Assembly: GCA_022820505.1 (NCBI GenBank)
Contig: JAJEFK010000061.1
Span: 1-64,000, forward strand
From: Acidimicrobiia bacterium
GTDB taxonomy: Bacteria > Actinomycetota > Acidimicrobiia > Acidimicrobiales > Poriferisodalaceae
Direction: 5' to 3'
Length of the DNA: 64,000 bases
Part shown: positions 8,462 to 16,603 of the stretch, one piece after another
How the letters are laid out: each line of letters begins with the position of its first letter
How positions within the stretch are numbered: the first letter of the stretch is position 1
Notes under the pieces: model-generated
The model's database searches: none
What the model was told of the DNA's origin: nothing
Seen by the model: only the letters and a program-made list of their open reading frames with translations
Made by a program: the position numbers and the translations under genes

Positions 8462-8562
8462 ACCACCACGGCGATCAGCGCCGCCGCTGCGGCGAGCGCG
8501 CGCAATGACAGCCACACCTCGTCGCCCGGCCTCATCGGCCGTCGAGGCGGGCGGCCGAACAT
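8434..8562 (-). CDS. Small single-pass membrane peptide coupled to pepN
   Basis: 42-residue ORF immediately downstream of the aminopeptidase gene. Its ATG shares one base with the aminopeptidase stop (TGATG at 8564-8560), the arrangement of translational coupling. The product has a basic N-terminus (MFGRPPRRPMRPGDEVW) followed by one hydrophobic helix (ALAAAAALIAVVVYWALVIV), so it should insert in the membrane with the N-terminus inside. It ends within the 3' part of ctaG on the opposite strand. I do not recognise a family; function is unknown. Coupling and clean topology make it more likely real than chance. Confidence 0.55.
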   Translation of the reverse strand: MFGRPPRRPMRPGDEVWLSLRALAAAAALIAVVVYWALVIVD

Positions 8563-11117
8563 CAGCCGATGCGGGCGCCCTCGCGCTCGCGTAGCCGCAC
8601 ATTCACCCACATCTTCTCGATGTGCTGGGCGACCGTGAGCGCCCCCTGCGGCACCTCGTGCTCTGAGAAGAAGGCTTCCACCTCTGTAGCCAGCTCACGG
8701 GTGTGCAGTCCGCGTATCCCGCCGACCATCCGCGAGATCGAGTTCTGGGGGAATCGGTCGGTGAGCTCGTCCCAACGGTCCCGGACGAGAGCCCACGCAA
8801 TCGGACCGTGGTCGAGATGCGTCATCGCGGCGCCGAGCAGGTACGGGGCGCTCTGCGTGCGGACTTCGGCTGCGAACAGCTCGAGCGTCCGCTTGAACAG
8901 CGTGAGGTCTTCGAACAGCAGCAACGATTGCACGTAGCGCAACTCGCTCTGAGGTGTGTCAGCCGACCGGTAGAGCTCCAGCATTCGTTCGTAGTCGGTC
9001 TCGTCGCCGGCCGCCGCCGCGACCTGCACTGCGGCTGCGGCCAGGTTCGGCTCGACAGCAGATCTGCTGTCGACTGCTGTCTCGAAGAGCTCCCGCGCAC
9101 GTGCCCGGACCAACTCGTCGCGGCCGCGGCCGCCTGCCGCCTCGAACAGCACGCCGCGCAGCTCGCGGTCGAGATCGGGCTCGCAAGGCTGGGGTTCGAA
9201 TCCCAGCACGCCTAGCGCCGTGGTCGCCAGATCCCGTATCAGCACGGCCAAGGTTTCTCGCCCTTCCGGCTCAGCGATCGCGTGCAGTCCCTTGAGTCCG
9301 CCGATCATTCGCTGCCACACGTGCAGGTCGGTCTCTGAGCCCAGATCGGTGACGAGCCCGATGAACTCGGCTGCGCTGGCGTCGCCGGCCACGACAGCCG
9401 CATAGGTGTCGTCCACGAGCCCGTGCCGCTCGATGGGTTCCAGCACTTCCAGGGCTTGACGCGCCACCGCGGCCAGCAGATCAGTGCCGTAGCGCACCCG
9501 GTAGTAGCCGTGCCCGCCCGCGTTCACCACCGCCCACTCGACGCCACCGCCGAGGTCCACTGTCGCGGCGGCGTCGGTGAGCAGGAGTCGCCGTTCGGCG
9601 GTGCTGCCGTCGACCAGGCGGGCACGCACCATGACCGGCACGCTCCAGAGGCCCTCCGATTCGGTGCCGTACACGAAGCGGTGCTGCGACAGCGTGAGCC
9701 CAGACGGATGCGGCTCAACGGACACGATCGGGTAACCGCCGGTGAAGATCCAGCCATCCATGACCGACCGCACCGGCTCGCCGCTGGAAGTCTCCAAGGC
9801 GTCCCACAGGTCGGTCGTGGTGGTGTTGGCGTAGCTGTGGCGTTCGAGGTAGTGCTGCACTCCAGCCGCGAACCGGTCCCCGCCGAGGTACTGCTCGAGC
9901 ATGCGCACGACCGCCGCGCCCTTCTCGTAGGTCAGCACGTCGTACATGCCCTCGGCGTCAGCGGGGGAGACCACCTCGTACTCGATGGGTCGGGTGGTGC
10001 TCAGCGCATCCACATCGAACGCGGCTCCCCGCTCGATCGAGAACGCGTCCCAGCGCTTCCACTCGGGTCGGAAGGCATCGGTGGTGGCCACCTGCATGAA
10101 GGTGGCAAAAGCTTCCTTCAGCCAGATGCCGTTCCACCAGTCCATGGTGACGAGATTGCCGAACCACATGTGCGCCAGCTCGTGCGCCACGACGTCCACG
10201 ATGCGCAGCAGATCGGCGGTGGTGGCCTTCTGCGGGTCGGCAAGCAGCAGCGTTTCCCGAAAGGTGATGGCACCCATGTTCTCCATCGCGCCGAACGCGA
10301 AGTCGGGCACGGCAATGAGGTCGACCTTGGTGCCGGGGTAGGGAATGCCGTAGTAGTCGACCAGCCAGGCGAGCGCGAACGCTCCGGCTTCCAGGCCGAA
10401 CCCGGTCAGCGCCGACTTGCCGCGTACGTGAACGATCCGCAGCGGCACGCCGCCGACGTCGATCGGCTCGGTGGCTTCGAGGTCGCCGACGATGAACGCC
10501 ATCAGGTAGGTCGACATCTGCATCGTGTCGGCGAACGTGTCGCGGCGGCGGCCGTCGGCCAGGATCTCTGACGACACCACCTCGCCGCAGCTCACCGCCA
10601 TCAGGTCGGCAGGCACGATCATCGTCACGCCGAAGACCGCCTTGAGGTCCGGCTCGTCGAAGCACGGGAATGCCCGCCGGGCGTTGGTGGACTCGAACTG
10701 GGTCGTCGCGATGGTGCGGGTCTCGCCGGCTTCGTCGACGAAGGTGGAGCGGTAGAAGCCGCGGAGCTGGTCGTTCAGCTCGCCGGCGAACGTGCAGCTG
10801 ATCCTGAGGTCGCCGGGTTCGAGCTGGCGGCCATCGGCAGGACGCAGCGTCATCCGCTCGGTCTCGGGGTCGAAGGAGATCTCTGCGCTTGACGTCGTGC
10901 TGCCCTGGCTGAGTGCGGCGTCTGAGCATTCGAGTTCGGCAGCGTTCAGAGTGACGCTGTCGATGGGGGCATGCACAGTTGCTTCGATGCGGACCTCGCC
11001 CACGAATCGTGCAGCGCCAAGGTCGGGTTCGATGACGATGTCATAGCGATCGGGCCGTACATCTCTTGGCAGCCGGTACGGGTTGGCGTTTGGCGAGCCG
11101 TCAGTCAGGAGCGTCAC
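8562..11117 (-). CDS. pepN: Aminopeptidase N (M1 metalloprotease)
   Basis: 851-residue zinc aminopeptidase that removes N-terminal residues from cytosolic peptides. The GAMEN substrate-binding motif (FGAMENMGAI) and the zinc motif HELAHMWFGN with the downstream KEAFATF Glu lie in the catalytic domain around residues 260 to 330. The ERAP1-type helical domain fills the C-terminal third. The GTG at 11117 (MTLLTDGSPNANPYRLP) matches the usual start of actinobacterial PepN. The open frame continues upstream only as the antisense of the PfkB gene. It is divergent from pfkB (58-bp gap) and coupled to the small membrane ORF behind it. Confidence 0.93.
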   Translation of the reverse strand: MTLLTDGSPNANPYRLPRDVRPDRYDIVIEPDLGAARFVGEVRIEATVHAPIDSVTLNAAELECSDAALSQGSTTSSAEISFDPETERMTLRPADGRQLEPGDLRISCTFAGELNDQLRGFYRSTFVDEAGETRTIATTQFESTNARRAFPCFDEPDLKAVFGVTMIVPADLMAVSCGEVVSSEILADGRRRDTFADTMQMSTYLMAFIVGDLEATEPIDVGGVPLRIVHVRGKSALTGFGLEAGAFALAWLVDYYGIPYPGTKVDLIAVPDFAFGAMENMGAITFRETLLLADPQKATTADLLRIVDVVAHELAHMWFGNLVTMDWWNGIWLKEAFATFMQVATTDAFRPEWKRWDAFSIERGAAFDVDALSTTRPIEYEVVSPADAEGMYDVLTYEKGAAVVRMLEQYLGGDRFAAGVQHYLERHSYANTTTTDLWDALETSSGEPVRSVMDGWIFTGGYPIVSVEPHPSGLTLSQHRFVYGTESEGLWSVPVMVRARLVDGSTAERRLLLTDAAATVDLGGGVEWAVVNAGGHGYYRVRYGTDLLAAVARQALEVLEPIERHGLVDDTYAAVVAGDASAAEFIGLVTDLGSETDLHVWQRMIGGLKGLHAIAEPEGRETLAVLIRDLATTALGVLGFEPQPCEPDLDRELRGVLFEAAGGRGRDELVRARARELFETAVDSRSAVEPNLAAAAVQVAAAAGDETDYERMLELYRSADTPQSELRYVQSLLLFEDLTLFKRTLELFAAEVRTQSAPYLLGAAMTHLDHGPIAWALVRDRWDELTDRFPQNSISRMVGGIRGLHTRELATEVEAFFSEHEVPQGALTVAQHIEKMWVNVRLREREGARIG

Positions 11118-11175
11118 GGCGCGCACACTACCGACGCCGTGCGAGCTGGCGAGTTGAGGTGCTAAGCCCACATGC

Positions 11176-12186
11176 GTGGAATCGGCGGATTCGCTTGATG
11201 TGGTTGGCATCGGGAATGCAATGGTGGATGTGCTGCTGCGCGCCGATGACGCCGTCGTCGACGGTCTGGGCATCGTCAAGGGAGCGATGACGCTGGTGGA
11301 CACCCAGCGGGCAACTGAGCTTGCCGCAATGGTGGAGCTGCTCGGCGGCGCCGACGAGATGACACCCGGCGGATCGGTGGCCAACACCATGCTGGGCATC
11401 GCTGCGCTCGGCGCCCGCGCCGGTTACATGGGGCGAGTCTGCGCAGACGGGCTCGGCGATCTGTTTGTGGCCGACATGGCCGCCCACGGCGTCGCCCAGG
11501 CCACGGCAAGAGCGCCGCGTGACGATCCCACGGGACGCTGCACCGTCGTCATCACCCCTGACGGCGAGCGGACCATGAGCACCTACCTGGGTGCGTCTGC
11601 CGGCTTCGCCCCCGCAGATGTCGACTGGGACATGGTGGGCCGGGCCCGCACCGTGCTGCTGGAGGGCTACCTCTGGGATCCGACCGCTGCCCGGGCAGCA
11701 CTGCGCGAGGTAGCGGAGCACTGTGCCGCGCCCGGCAACGACTGCCAGGTGGCGCTCAGCCTTTCGGATTCATTCTGCGTGGACCGTCACCGGCGCGAGT
11801 TCATCGACATGGTCGAGAGATGCACCGACGTGCTGTTCGCGAACGCCGCTGAGCTGAAGGCCCTGTACCAGACCGAGGATCTCGACGAGGCGCTTGCGGC
11901 GGTGCAGGGCCAGGTGGACATCGCATCGGTGACGCTCTCGGCCGCGGGCGCTGTCCTTGTGACGCCTGATGAGATGGTGCAGGTGCCCGTCGAGCCAGTC
12001 GACGAAGTGGTCGACCGGACCGGCGCCGGTGACCTGTATGCCGCCGGGGTGCTCTACGGACTTGCCCGGGGCTACGACCTTGAACTGTGCGGCCGGCTGG
12101 GCTCCGTGGCTGCCGCCGAGGTCATCTCTCACGTGGGCACCCGGCCGCTCGTGCCGCTCGACGAGCTGGCCGCCGAACTGCTCTAG
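11176..12186 (+). CDS. PfkB-family carbohydrate kinase, adenosine-kinase-like
   Basis: 336-residue ribokinase-fold kinase. The N-terminal substrate region VVGIGNAMVDVL and GGSVANTMLGIAALG fits the adenosine kinase branch common in actinobacteria. The C-terminal PfkB signature DRTGAGDLYAAGVLYG near residue 280 holds the catalytic Asp and anion hole. The likely reaction is ATP-dependent phosphorylation of adenosine or a related nucleoside or sugar, with the exact substrate not determinable here. GTG 11176 is the in-frame start; the ATG at 11172 is out of frame. Its stop (12184-12186) overlaps the stop of the convergent mutase gene. Confidence 0.82.
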   Translation: MESADSLDVVGIGNAMVDVLLRADDAVVDGLGIVKGAMTLVDTQRATELAAMVELLGGADEMTPGGSVANTMLGIAALGARAGYMGRVCADGLGDLFVADMAAHGVAQATARAPRDDPTGRCTVVITPDGERTMSTYLGASAGFAPADVDWDMVGRARTVLLEGYLWDPTAARAALREVAEHCAAPGNDCQVALSLSDSFCVDRHRREFIDMVERCTDVLFANAAELKALYQTEDLDEALAAVQGQVDIASVTLSAAGAVLVTPDEMVQVPVEPVDEVVDRTGAGDLYAAGVLYGLARGYDLELCGRLGSVAAAEVISHVGTRPLVPLDELAAELL

Positions 12187-13898
12187 GCGCGCTTGAACCA
12201 CACGCTGACCTCCGCAGCTATGGCGTCCAGCACTGCCTGCAGGCGGTGGCGGTCCGCGGGAAGGTCATCAGGGTTCGGACTGACGGCTTCGAGGTAGATC
12301 TTCGCCTTGGGCTCGGTGCCGCTCGGGCGGATGCAGATGCGCACCTGCGCCTCGAGATCTCGGTGCGAATCGCCCGCAGTGGCCGGAGCCAGCTCCAGTT
12401 CCACGAGATCTGCCGGGTGGGGCGCACTTGGATCGAGCCAGTCTGTGACCTTCGTGACCGAGAGCTCGGCGATCGTGCGGGGCGGATTGGCCCGCAACGC
12501 CGCCATGGCAGCAGCGATGTCCTCAGTGTCGGCGCGTACTGATGCTGCGCCGGTGACGTGCAGTCCGATTTCGGCGGTCAGTTCGTCGAGACGTTCAAGC
12601 GGGCTGATCCCACGAGCGGCCAAGGAGCCGGCCAGGCGCGCAAACTCCACTGCCGCCGAGATGCCGTCCTTGTCCAGCACGGCGTCGGTGACCGAGTAGC
12701 CGAGCGCCTCCTCGTAGCCGAACAGCCAATGCGCTGCGGGGTGTTGGAGGCGAGGCTCCATGATCCACTTGAAGCCAGTCAAGGTGCGGTGGTGGGCCAC
12801 ACCGCGGGCAGTGCACAGGGCCTCGACCATCCGTCCCGACACCACCGACGATGCCGAGATCGACTGCCGCGCCGCCCGCTGCTCACCCGCCAGACGGATC
12901 AGCCAGTCGCACAGCAGCACGCCCAGCTCGTCGCCGCTCAGCTGGCACCATGTGCTGTCCCGATCGCGAACTGCTACCGCCAGCCGGTCCGCGTCGGGGT
13001 CATTCGCGAGCACGAGATCGACATCGCGATCCTCGGCGAGAGCCATTGCATCGTCGAGGGTGCCTGGCTCCTCCGGATTCGGGAATGGCAGCCCAGGAAA
13101 CGCGCCATCGGGTTGCCGCTGGTGCTCCACGTAGATCGGGGGAGGCAGACCGGCGGTGGCAAACGCATGGGCCAGGGTCTGCGAACCGACACCGCACAAC
13201 GCCGTGTACACAATCGGCGGCACATCGTTCGGATCGACCGGCTGGCCATCCGCGTCAAAGACCGGACGGCGGACGGCTGCGCCCACGTACTCAGCGATCA
13301 CTGATCGCACATCGAGGCTCTCGACCTCGTGTCGGGCTGCCAGATCAGCGTCGGAAGGGAGTGACGACAGGTCCATGCGCGCCTCGATGCGCTGGTCGAG
13401 CGGCGGCCGGATCTGCGTTCCGTCGGCCCAGTACACCTTCAGGCCGTTGTCATCGCGGGGGTTGTGGCTCGCTGTCACCATCAATCCGGCCCCCGCTGAG
13501 CGAGCGAGCAGTTGGCGGGCCAGCAACGGTGTCGGCGCAGGGCCGTCGATGATCGCGACAGGGATGCCCATGGCGGCGAGCAGCCGGGCGGCGTCGAAGG
13601 CCATGTCTGCCGAGCCTGGCCGTGCGTCGAACCCCACTACGGCGCCACGACTGCCGAAACCGGCTGCGATCAGCTCGGCGCCGACGGCTCGTGCGGCGAT
13701 GCGGACCATGACGCGGTTCATCCGCTCTGGTCCCGGCCCCACGGGGGCACGCATGCCAGCGGTTCCGAAGCGAAGCACGCTGCCGAAGTGCGCCTGCACC
13801 CACTCGGAGCGATGGCGCTCGGCTTCGATTGCGCGGCGCGTTGCCGGATCGGGGTCGATCTCCAACCAGGAAGCGAGCAGTTCTGCGGGAGTTGTCAT
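12183..13898 (-). CDS. Phosphoglucomutase/phosphomannomutase (PGM2-type phosphosugar mutase)
   Basis: 571-residue alpha-D-phosphohexomutase interconverting sugar 1- and 6-phosphates. All four domain signatures are visible: FGTAGMRAPVGPGPERMN near residue 45, the phosphoserine loop TASHNPRDDNGLK near 135, the metal loop NDPDADRLAV near 290, and the phosphate-binding RPSGTEPKAKIYLE near the end, with GYEEALGYSV between. The length and opening fit the PgcA/PGM2 branch. ATG 13898 (MTTPAELLASWLE) is chosen because everything upstream in the same frame is antisense to the MBOAT gene. It is convergent with pfkB, stop over stop. Confidence 0.9.
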   Translation of the reverse strand: MTTPAELLASWLEIDPDPATRRAIEAERHRSEWVQAHFGSVLRFGTAGMRAPVGPGPERMNRVMVRIAARAVGAELIAAGFGSRGAVVGFDARPGSADMAFDAARLLAAMGIPVAIIDGPAPTPLLARQLLARSAGAGLMVTASHNPRDDNGLKVYWADGTQIRPPLDQRIEARMDLSSLPSDADLAARHEVESLDVRSVIAEYVGAAVRRPVFDADGQPVDPNDVPPIVYTALCGVGSQTLAHAFATAGLPPPIYVEHQRQPDGAFPGLPFPNPEEPGTLDDAMALAEDRDVDLVLANDPDADRLAVAVRDRDSTWCQLSGDELGVLLCDWLIRLAGEQRAARQSISASSVVSGRMVEALCTARGVAHHRTLTGFKWIMEPRLQHPAAHWLFGYEEALGYSVTDAVLDKDGISAAVEFARLAGSLAARGISPLERLDELTAEIGLHVTGAASVRADTEDIAAAMAALRANPPRTIAELSVTKVTDWLDPSAPHPADLVELELAPATAGDSHRDLEAQVRICIRPSGTEPKAKIYLEAVSPNPDDLPADRHRLQAVLDAIAAEVSVWFKRA

Positions 13899-13933
13899 GG
13901 TCTCGCCTGCCGGCTCAGCATCTGGCTCAGCCC

Positions 13934-13958
13934 TTGACAATGCGCGCGCAAGTATGTT
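13934..13958 (+). promoter_or_regulatory. Possible promoter of the MBOAT gene
   Basis: A perfect TTGACA (13934-13939) is followed by TATGTT (13953-13958), 9 nt before the MBOAT ATG. The 13-nt spacer is shorter than the usual 17, so the -35 assignment is doubtful. The TATGTT box alone would still give a leaderless or near-leaderless transcript. Confidence 0.4.
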
Positions 13959-13967
13959 CGGCCCGGC

Positions 13968-15384
13968 ATGTTGTTCCCGACGTTCGTCTTCGGAGCATTC
14001 TTCGTTGTCGTCTTCGTTGTCAACTGGCTCACGCGGCCGCATCCGGCCGTGTGGAGGCCGCTCATGCTGGCGGCCAGCATCGTGTTCTACGGCTGGTGGA
14101 GCTGGCGGTTCGTCTTCCTGCTGCTCGCCACCATCGTCATCAACTGGGTCGTCGGGCACTTCGCGGTAATGGGCTCCGACCAGAGGAGGCGCTGGTGGGT
14201 GGGGCTCGGCGTCGCTGCCAATCTCACCATCCTCGGCATCTTCAAGTACTGGGACTTCTTCGCCGTTGAGATGTCCAACCTGCTGGAGCGCTTCGGCATC
14301 TCGAACGCCTTGCCAGTGCTGGAGTACACGCTGCCGGTCGGCATCTCCTTCTACACGTTCCAGGCGATGAGCTACATCATCGACGTCGGCCGCGGGAATG
14401 TCCGCGAGATGGCGCCGCTGGACTTCGCGGTGTACCTGTCGTTCTTCCCCCAGCTCGTGGCCGGGCCCATCGTGCGGGCATCGGAGATGGCGCCGCAGCT
14501 CGCTGCCCGGCCCCCGGCACGTGCCGGCTGCCGAGGCATTCGGGCTGATCTTGAACGGCCTGTTCAAGAAAGTTGTCATTTCCAGCTTCCTGGCGAGCGA
14601 GATCGTGGATGGCGTGTTCGCCGATCCGGGGGCGCACAGCGGACCCGAAGTCGTGCTGGCGGTGTACGCCTACGCGGTCCAGATCTACGCAGACTTCTCC
14701 GGCTACACCGACATCGCCATCGGCGTGGCGCTCCTGCTCGGGTTCCGCTTCCCGCAGAACTTCGACAATCCCTACCGGGCGCTCACGTTGCAGGACTTCT
14801 GGCGTCGTTGGCACATGACCCTGTCGCGCTGGCTGCGCGACTACTTGTACGTGCCGCTGGGCGGCAACAGGAAGGGCCGGGCCAACACCTACCGCAACCT
14901 CATGATCGTGATGCTGCTGGGCGGGCTGTGGCACGGCAGCACCTGGAACTTCGTCATCTGGGGCGGGATCCACGGTGTCGTCCTGGCGCTGGAGCGGCTG
15001 GTGCGCGAGCAGCGGGAGCGCAGCGGTGCGCCGCCGATCCTGCCGGGCGGCTGGGGCGAGGTCGTGCGCTGGCTCGTCACCTTCCATGTGGTGTGCCTGG
15101 CATGGGTGTTCTTTCGCTCCGAATCGCTCTCGGCTGCGGTCGAGATGCTGGGCGCGATGGCCAATTTCGACAACTACGCCGGCACCGCAACGCCGCTGGT
15201 GATCGCGGTGACGTTCGGCGCTCTCGCCTTCCAGTTCATGCCCGCCGACTGGTTCGAGGTGCTGCGAGATGGCTTTGCCAGTCTCGGCTGGGTGGGCCAA
15301 GGCGCCGTGGTGGGTGTCTCGCTGGTGGCCATTGACGTGCTCGGTCCCACGGGCGTCGCCCCGTTCATCTACTTCCAGTTCTGA
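13968..15384 (+). pseudogene. MBOAT-family O-acyltransferase, frameshifted in this sequence
   Basis: Polytopic acyltransferase of the AlgI/DltB type, which moves acyl groups across the membrane onto surface polymers. The 5' part (from ATG 13968, MLFPTFVFGAFFVVVF) runs in one frame to about SEMAPQLAARP. The rest (PRHVPAAEAFGLILNGLFKK to FIYFQF at 15384) continues one frame over. The shift falls at a run of five C at 14511-14515; removing one C restores a protein of about 471 residues with the MBOAT core DFWRRWHMTLSRWLRDYLY and the active His in LGGLWHGSTWNFVIWGGIHG. It could be a sequencing error, a phase-variable tract or a recent mutation. The SGNH partner follows 3 bp later. Confidence 0.85.
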
Positions 15385-15387
15385 GCA

Positions 15388-16548
15388 ATGCAGATCTCGC
15401 ACGCTCCGCCCAGCCCTCCGACCGCTCCGTCCGGAGCCCAGCCGCGCCTGCATGCCAGCGACCGCCGCATTGGCATGCCTGCCGGCAAGGTGTTGCTGGC
15501 AGGCGCGCTCGGACTGGCCCTGGCGATCGTGCTCAACTCGCAGCAGCTGCTGCGCGAGGCCCAGCAGAAGCCGTTCGGCTGGGAGCGCGATGTCTCGGTG
15601 GCGGTGTGGGAACCGGTCGAGGGCGCGGCCAGCGCTGCCGGGGTGCACCTGCCGCGCCTGTGGGCCGACGAGGCGTTCAGTCGCGACGTGGCCGATCCCG
15701 GCGCGACGGCCGATCCGCTCAGTGCCGTCGCCGCCGGCGAGGCGGTGGATGAAGCCGGCGGCGCCGCGGCTCCCGATCCGGCGCGTGCTGGCGTCGTAGT
15801 TGCCGATCCGGCGACGCCAGCGATCGCTGGTGCCGGAAGCTCCGATGACGGCGCGGCGACGGGAGCGCCCGCCACCACCATGCCGTGGTTCCCTACGCCG
15901 GCCGATCCGCTGCGGCTGCACGTCATGGGCGATTCCATGGTGCAGTTCTTCGGCCACGTCATGGTGGGCCTGGCGAACGACACGGGCGTGATCGAGGCCT
16001 CCACGGAGCATCAGCTCTCCAGCGGCCTGAGCCGACCCGATTTCTACGACTGGCCGACACGCATCGTGGAGGTCCTGGCCGCCGAGGATCCCGACGCTGT
16101 CGTGCTGATGTTCGGCGGCAACGACGCACAGGCAATCGTCGTGGACGGCCAGATAGCGCGCCGCTTCTCCGACGCCTGGGTGCAGGAATACTCGGCGCGA
16201 GTCGGCCATGTCATGGACCTGGTGACGACCGATCCCGACCGGGTGTTGATCTGGGTCGGCCAGCCGATCATGGAGGACCCCGAATACGACTCCCGCATGC
16301 AGGGCGTCAACGAGGTCTTCGAGGCCGAGGCTGACAAGCGCGACCGGGTGCACTACGTGGACACGAGGGATCTGTTCCGGGGGCCCAATGGCGGCTTCAG
16401 CCGCTACGTAGCCGACGCCGATGGGCAGCTCGCCGACGTGCGTCTTACCGACGGCGTCCACCTCAGCACCATCGGCGGTCGCTGGCTGTCGCAGGTGCTG
16501 CTGGACGAACTCGGACTCTTCGTCGACCTGTCGTCTGGCACCGGATAG
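15388..16548 (+). CDS. SGNH-hydrolase (DUF459-like) membrane-anchored protein
   Basis: 386-residue protein with one N-terminal membrane anchor (VLLAGALGLALAIVLN, residues 32 to 50), a long Ala/Gly/Asp-rich linker to about residue 165, and an extracellular SGNH domain. Block I is MGDSMVQFFG, block III is FGGNDAQ and block V is DGVHLSTIGG, giving an intact Ser-Asp-His set. MBOAT plus SGNH pairs O-acetylate extracellular polysaccharides or cell-wall glycans, so this is probably the transferase or esterase half of such a system. The start is 3 bp after the MBOAT stop. Confidence 0.8.
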   Translation: MQISHAPPSPPTAPSGAQPRLHASDRRIGMPAGKVLLAGALGLALAIVLNSQQLLREAQQKPFGWERDVSVAVWEPVEGAASAAGVHLPRLWADEAFSRDVADPGATADPLSAVAAGEAVDEAGGAAAPDPARAGVVVADPATPAIAGAGSSDDGAATGAPATTMPWFPTPADPLRLHVMGDSMVQFFGHVMVGLANDTGVIEASTEHQLSSGLSRPDFYDWPTRIVEVLAAEDPDAVVLMFGGNDAQAIVVDGQIARRFSDAWVQEYSARVGHVMDLVTTDPDRVLIWVGQPIMEDPEYDSRMQGVNEVFEAEADKRDRVHYVDTRDLFRGPNGGFSRYVADADGQLADVRLTDGVHLSTIGGRWLSQVLLDELGLFVDLSSGTG

Positions 16549-16603
16549 CCAGGCGCAGCCCGGTACGGCGACATTTGCGCGCAGGCGGCCGTGGCGGAGC
16601 GCG

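Noticed and set aside
13899..14579. Upstream extension of the phosphosugar mutase frame
   Set aside because: Antisense to the MBOAT gene; family start is at 13898.
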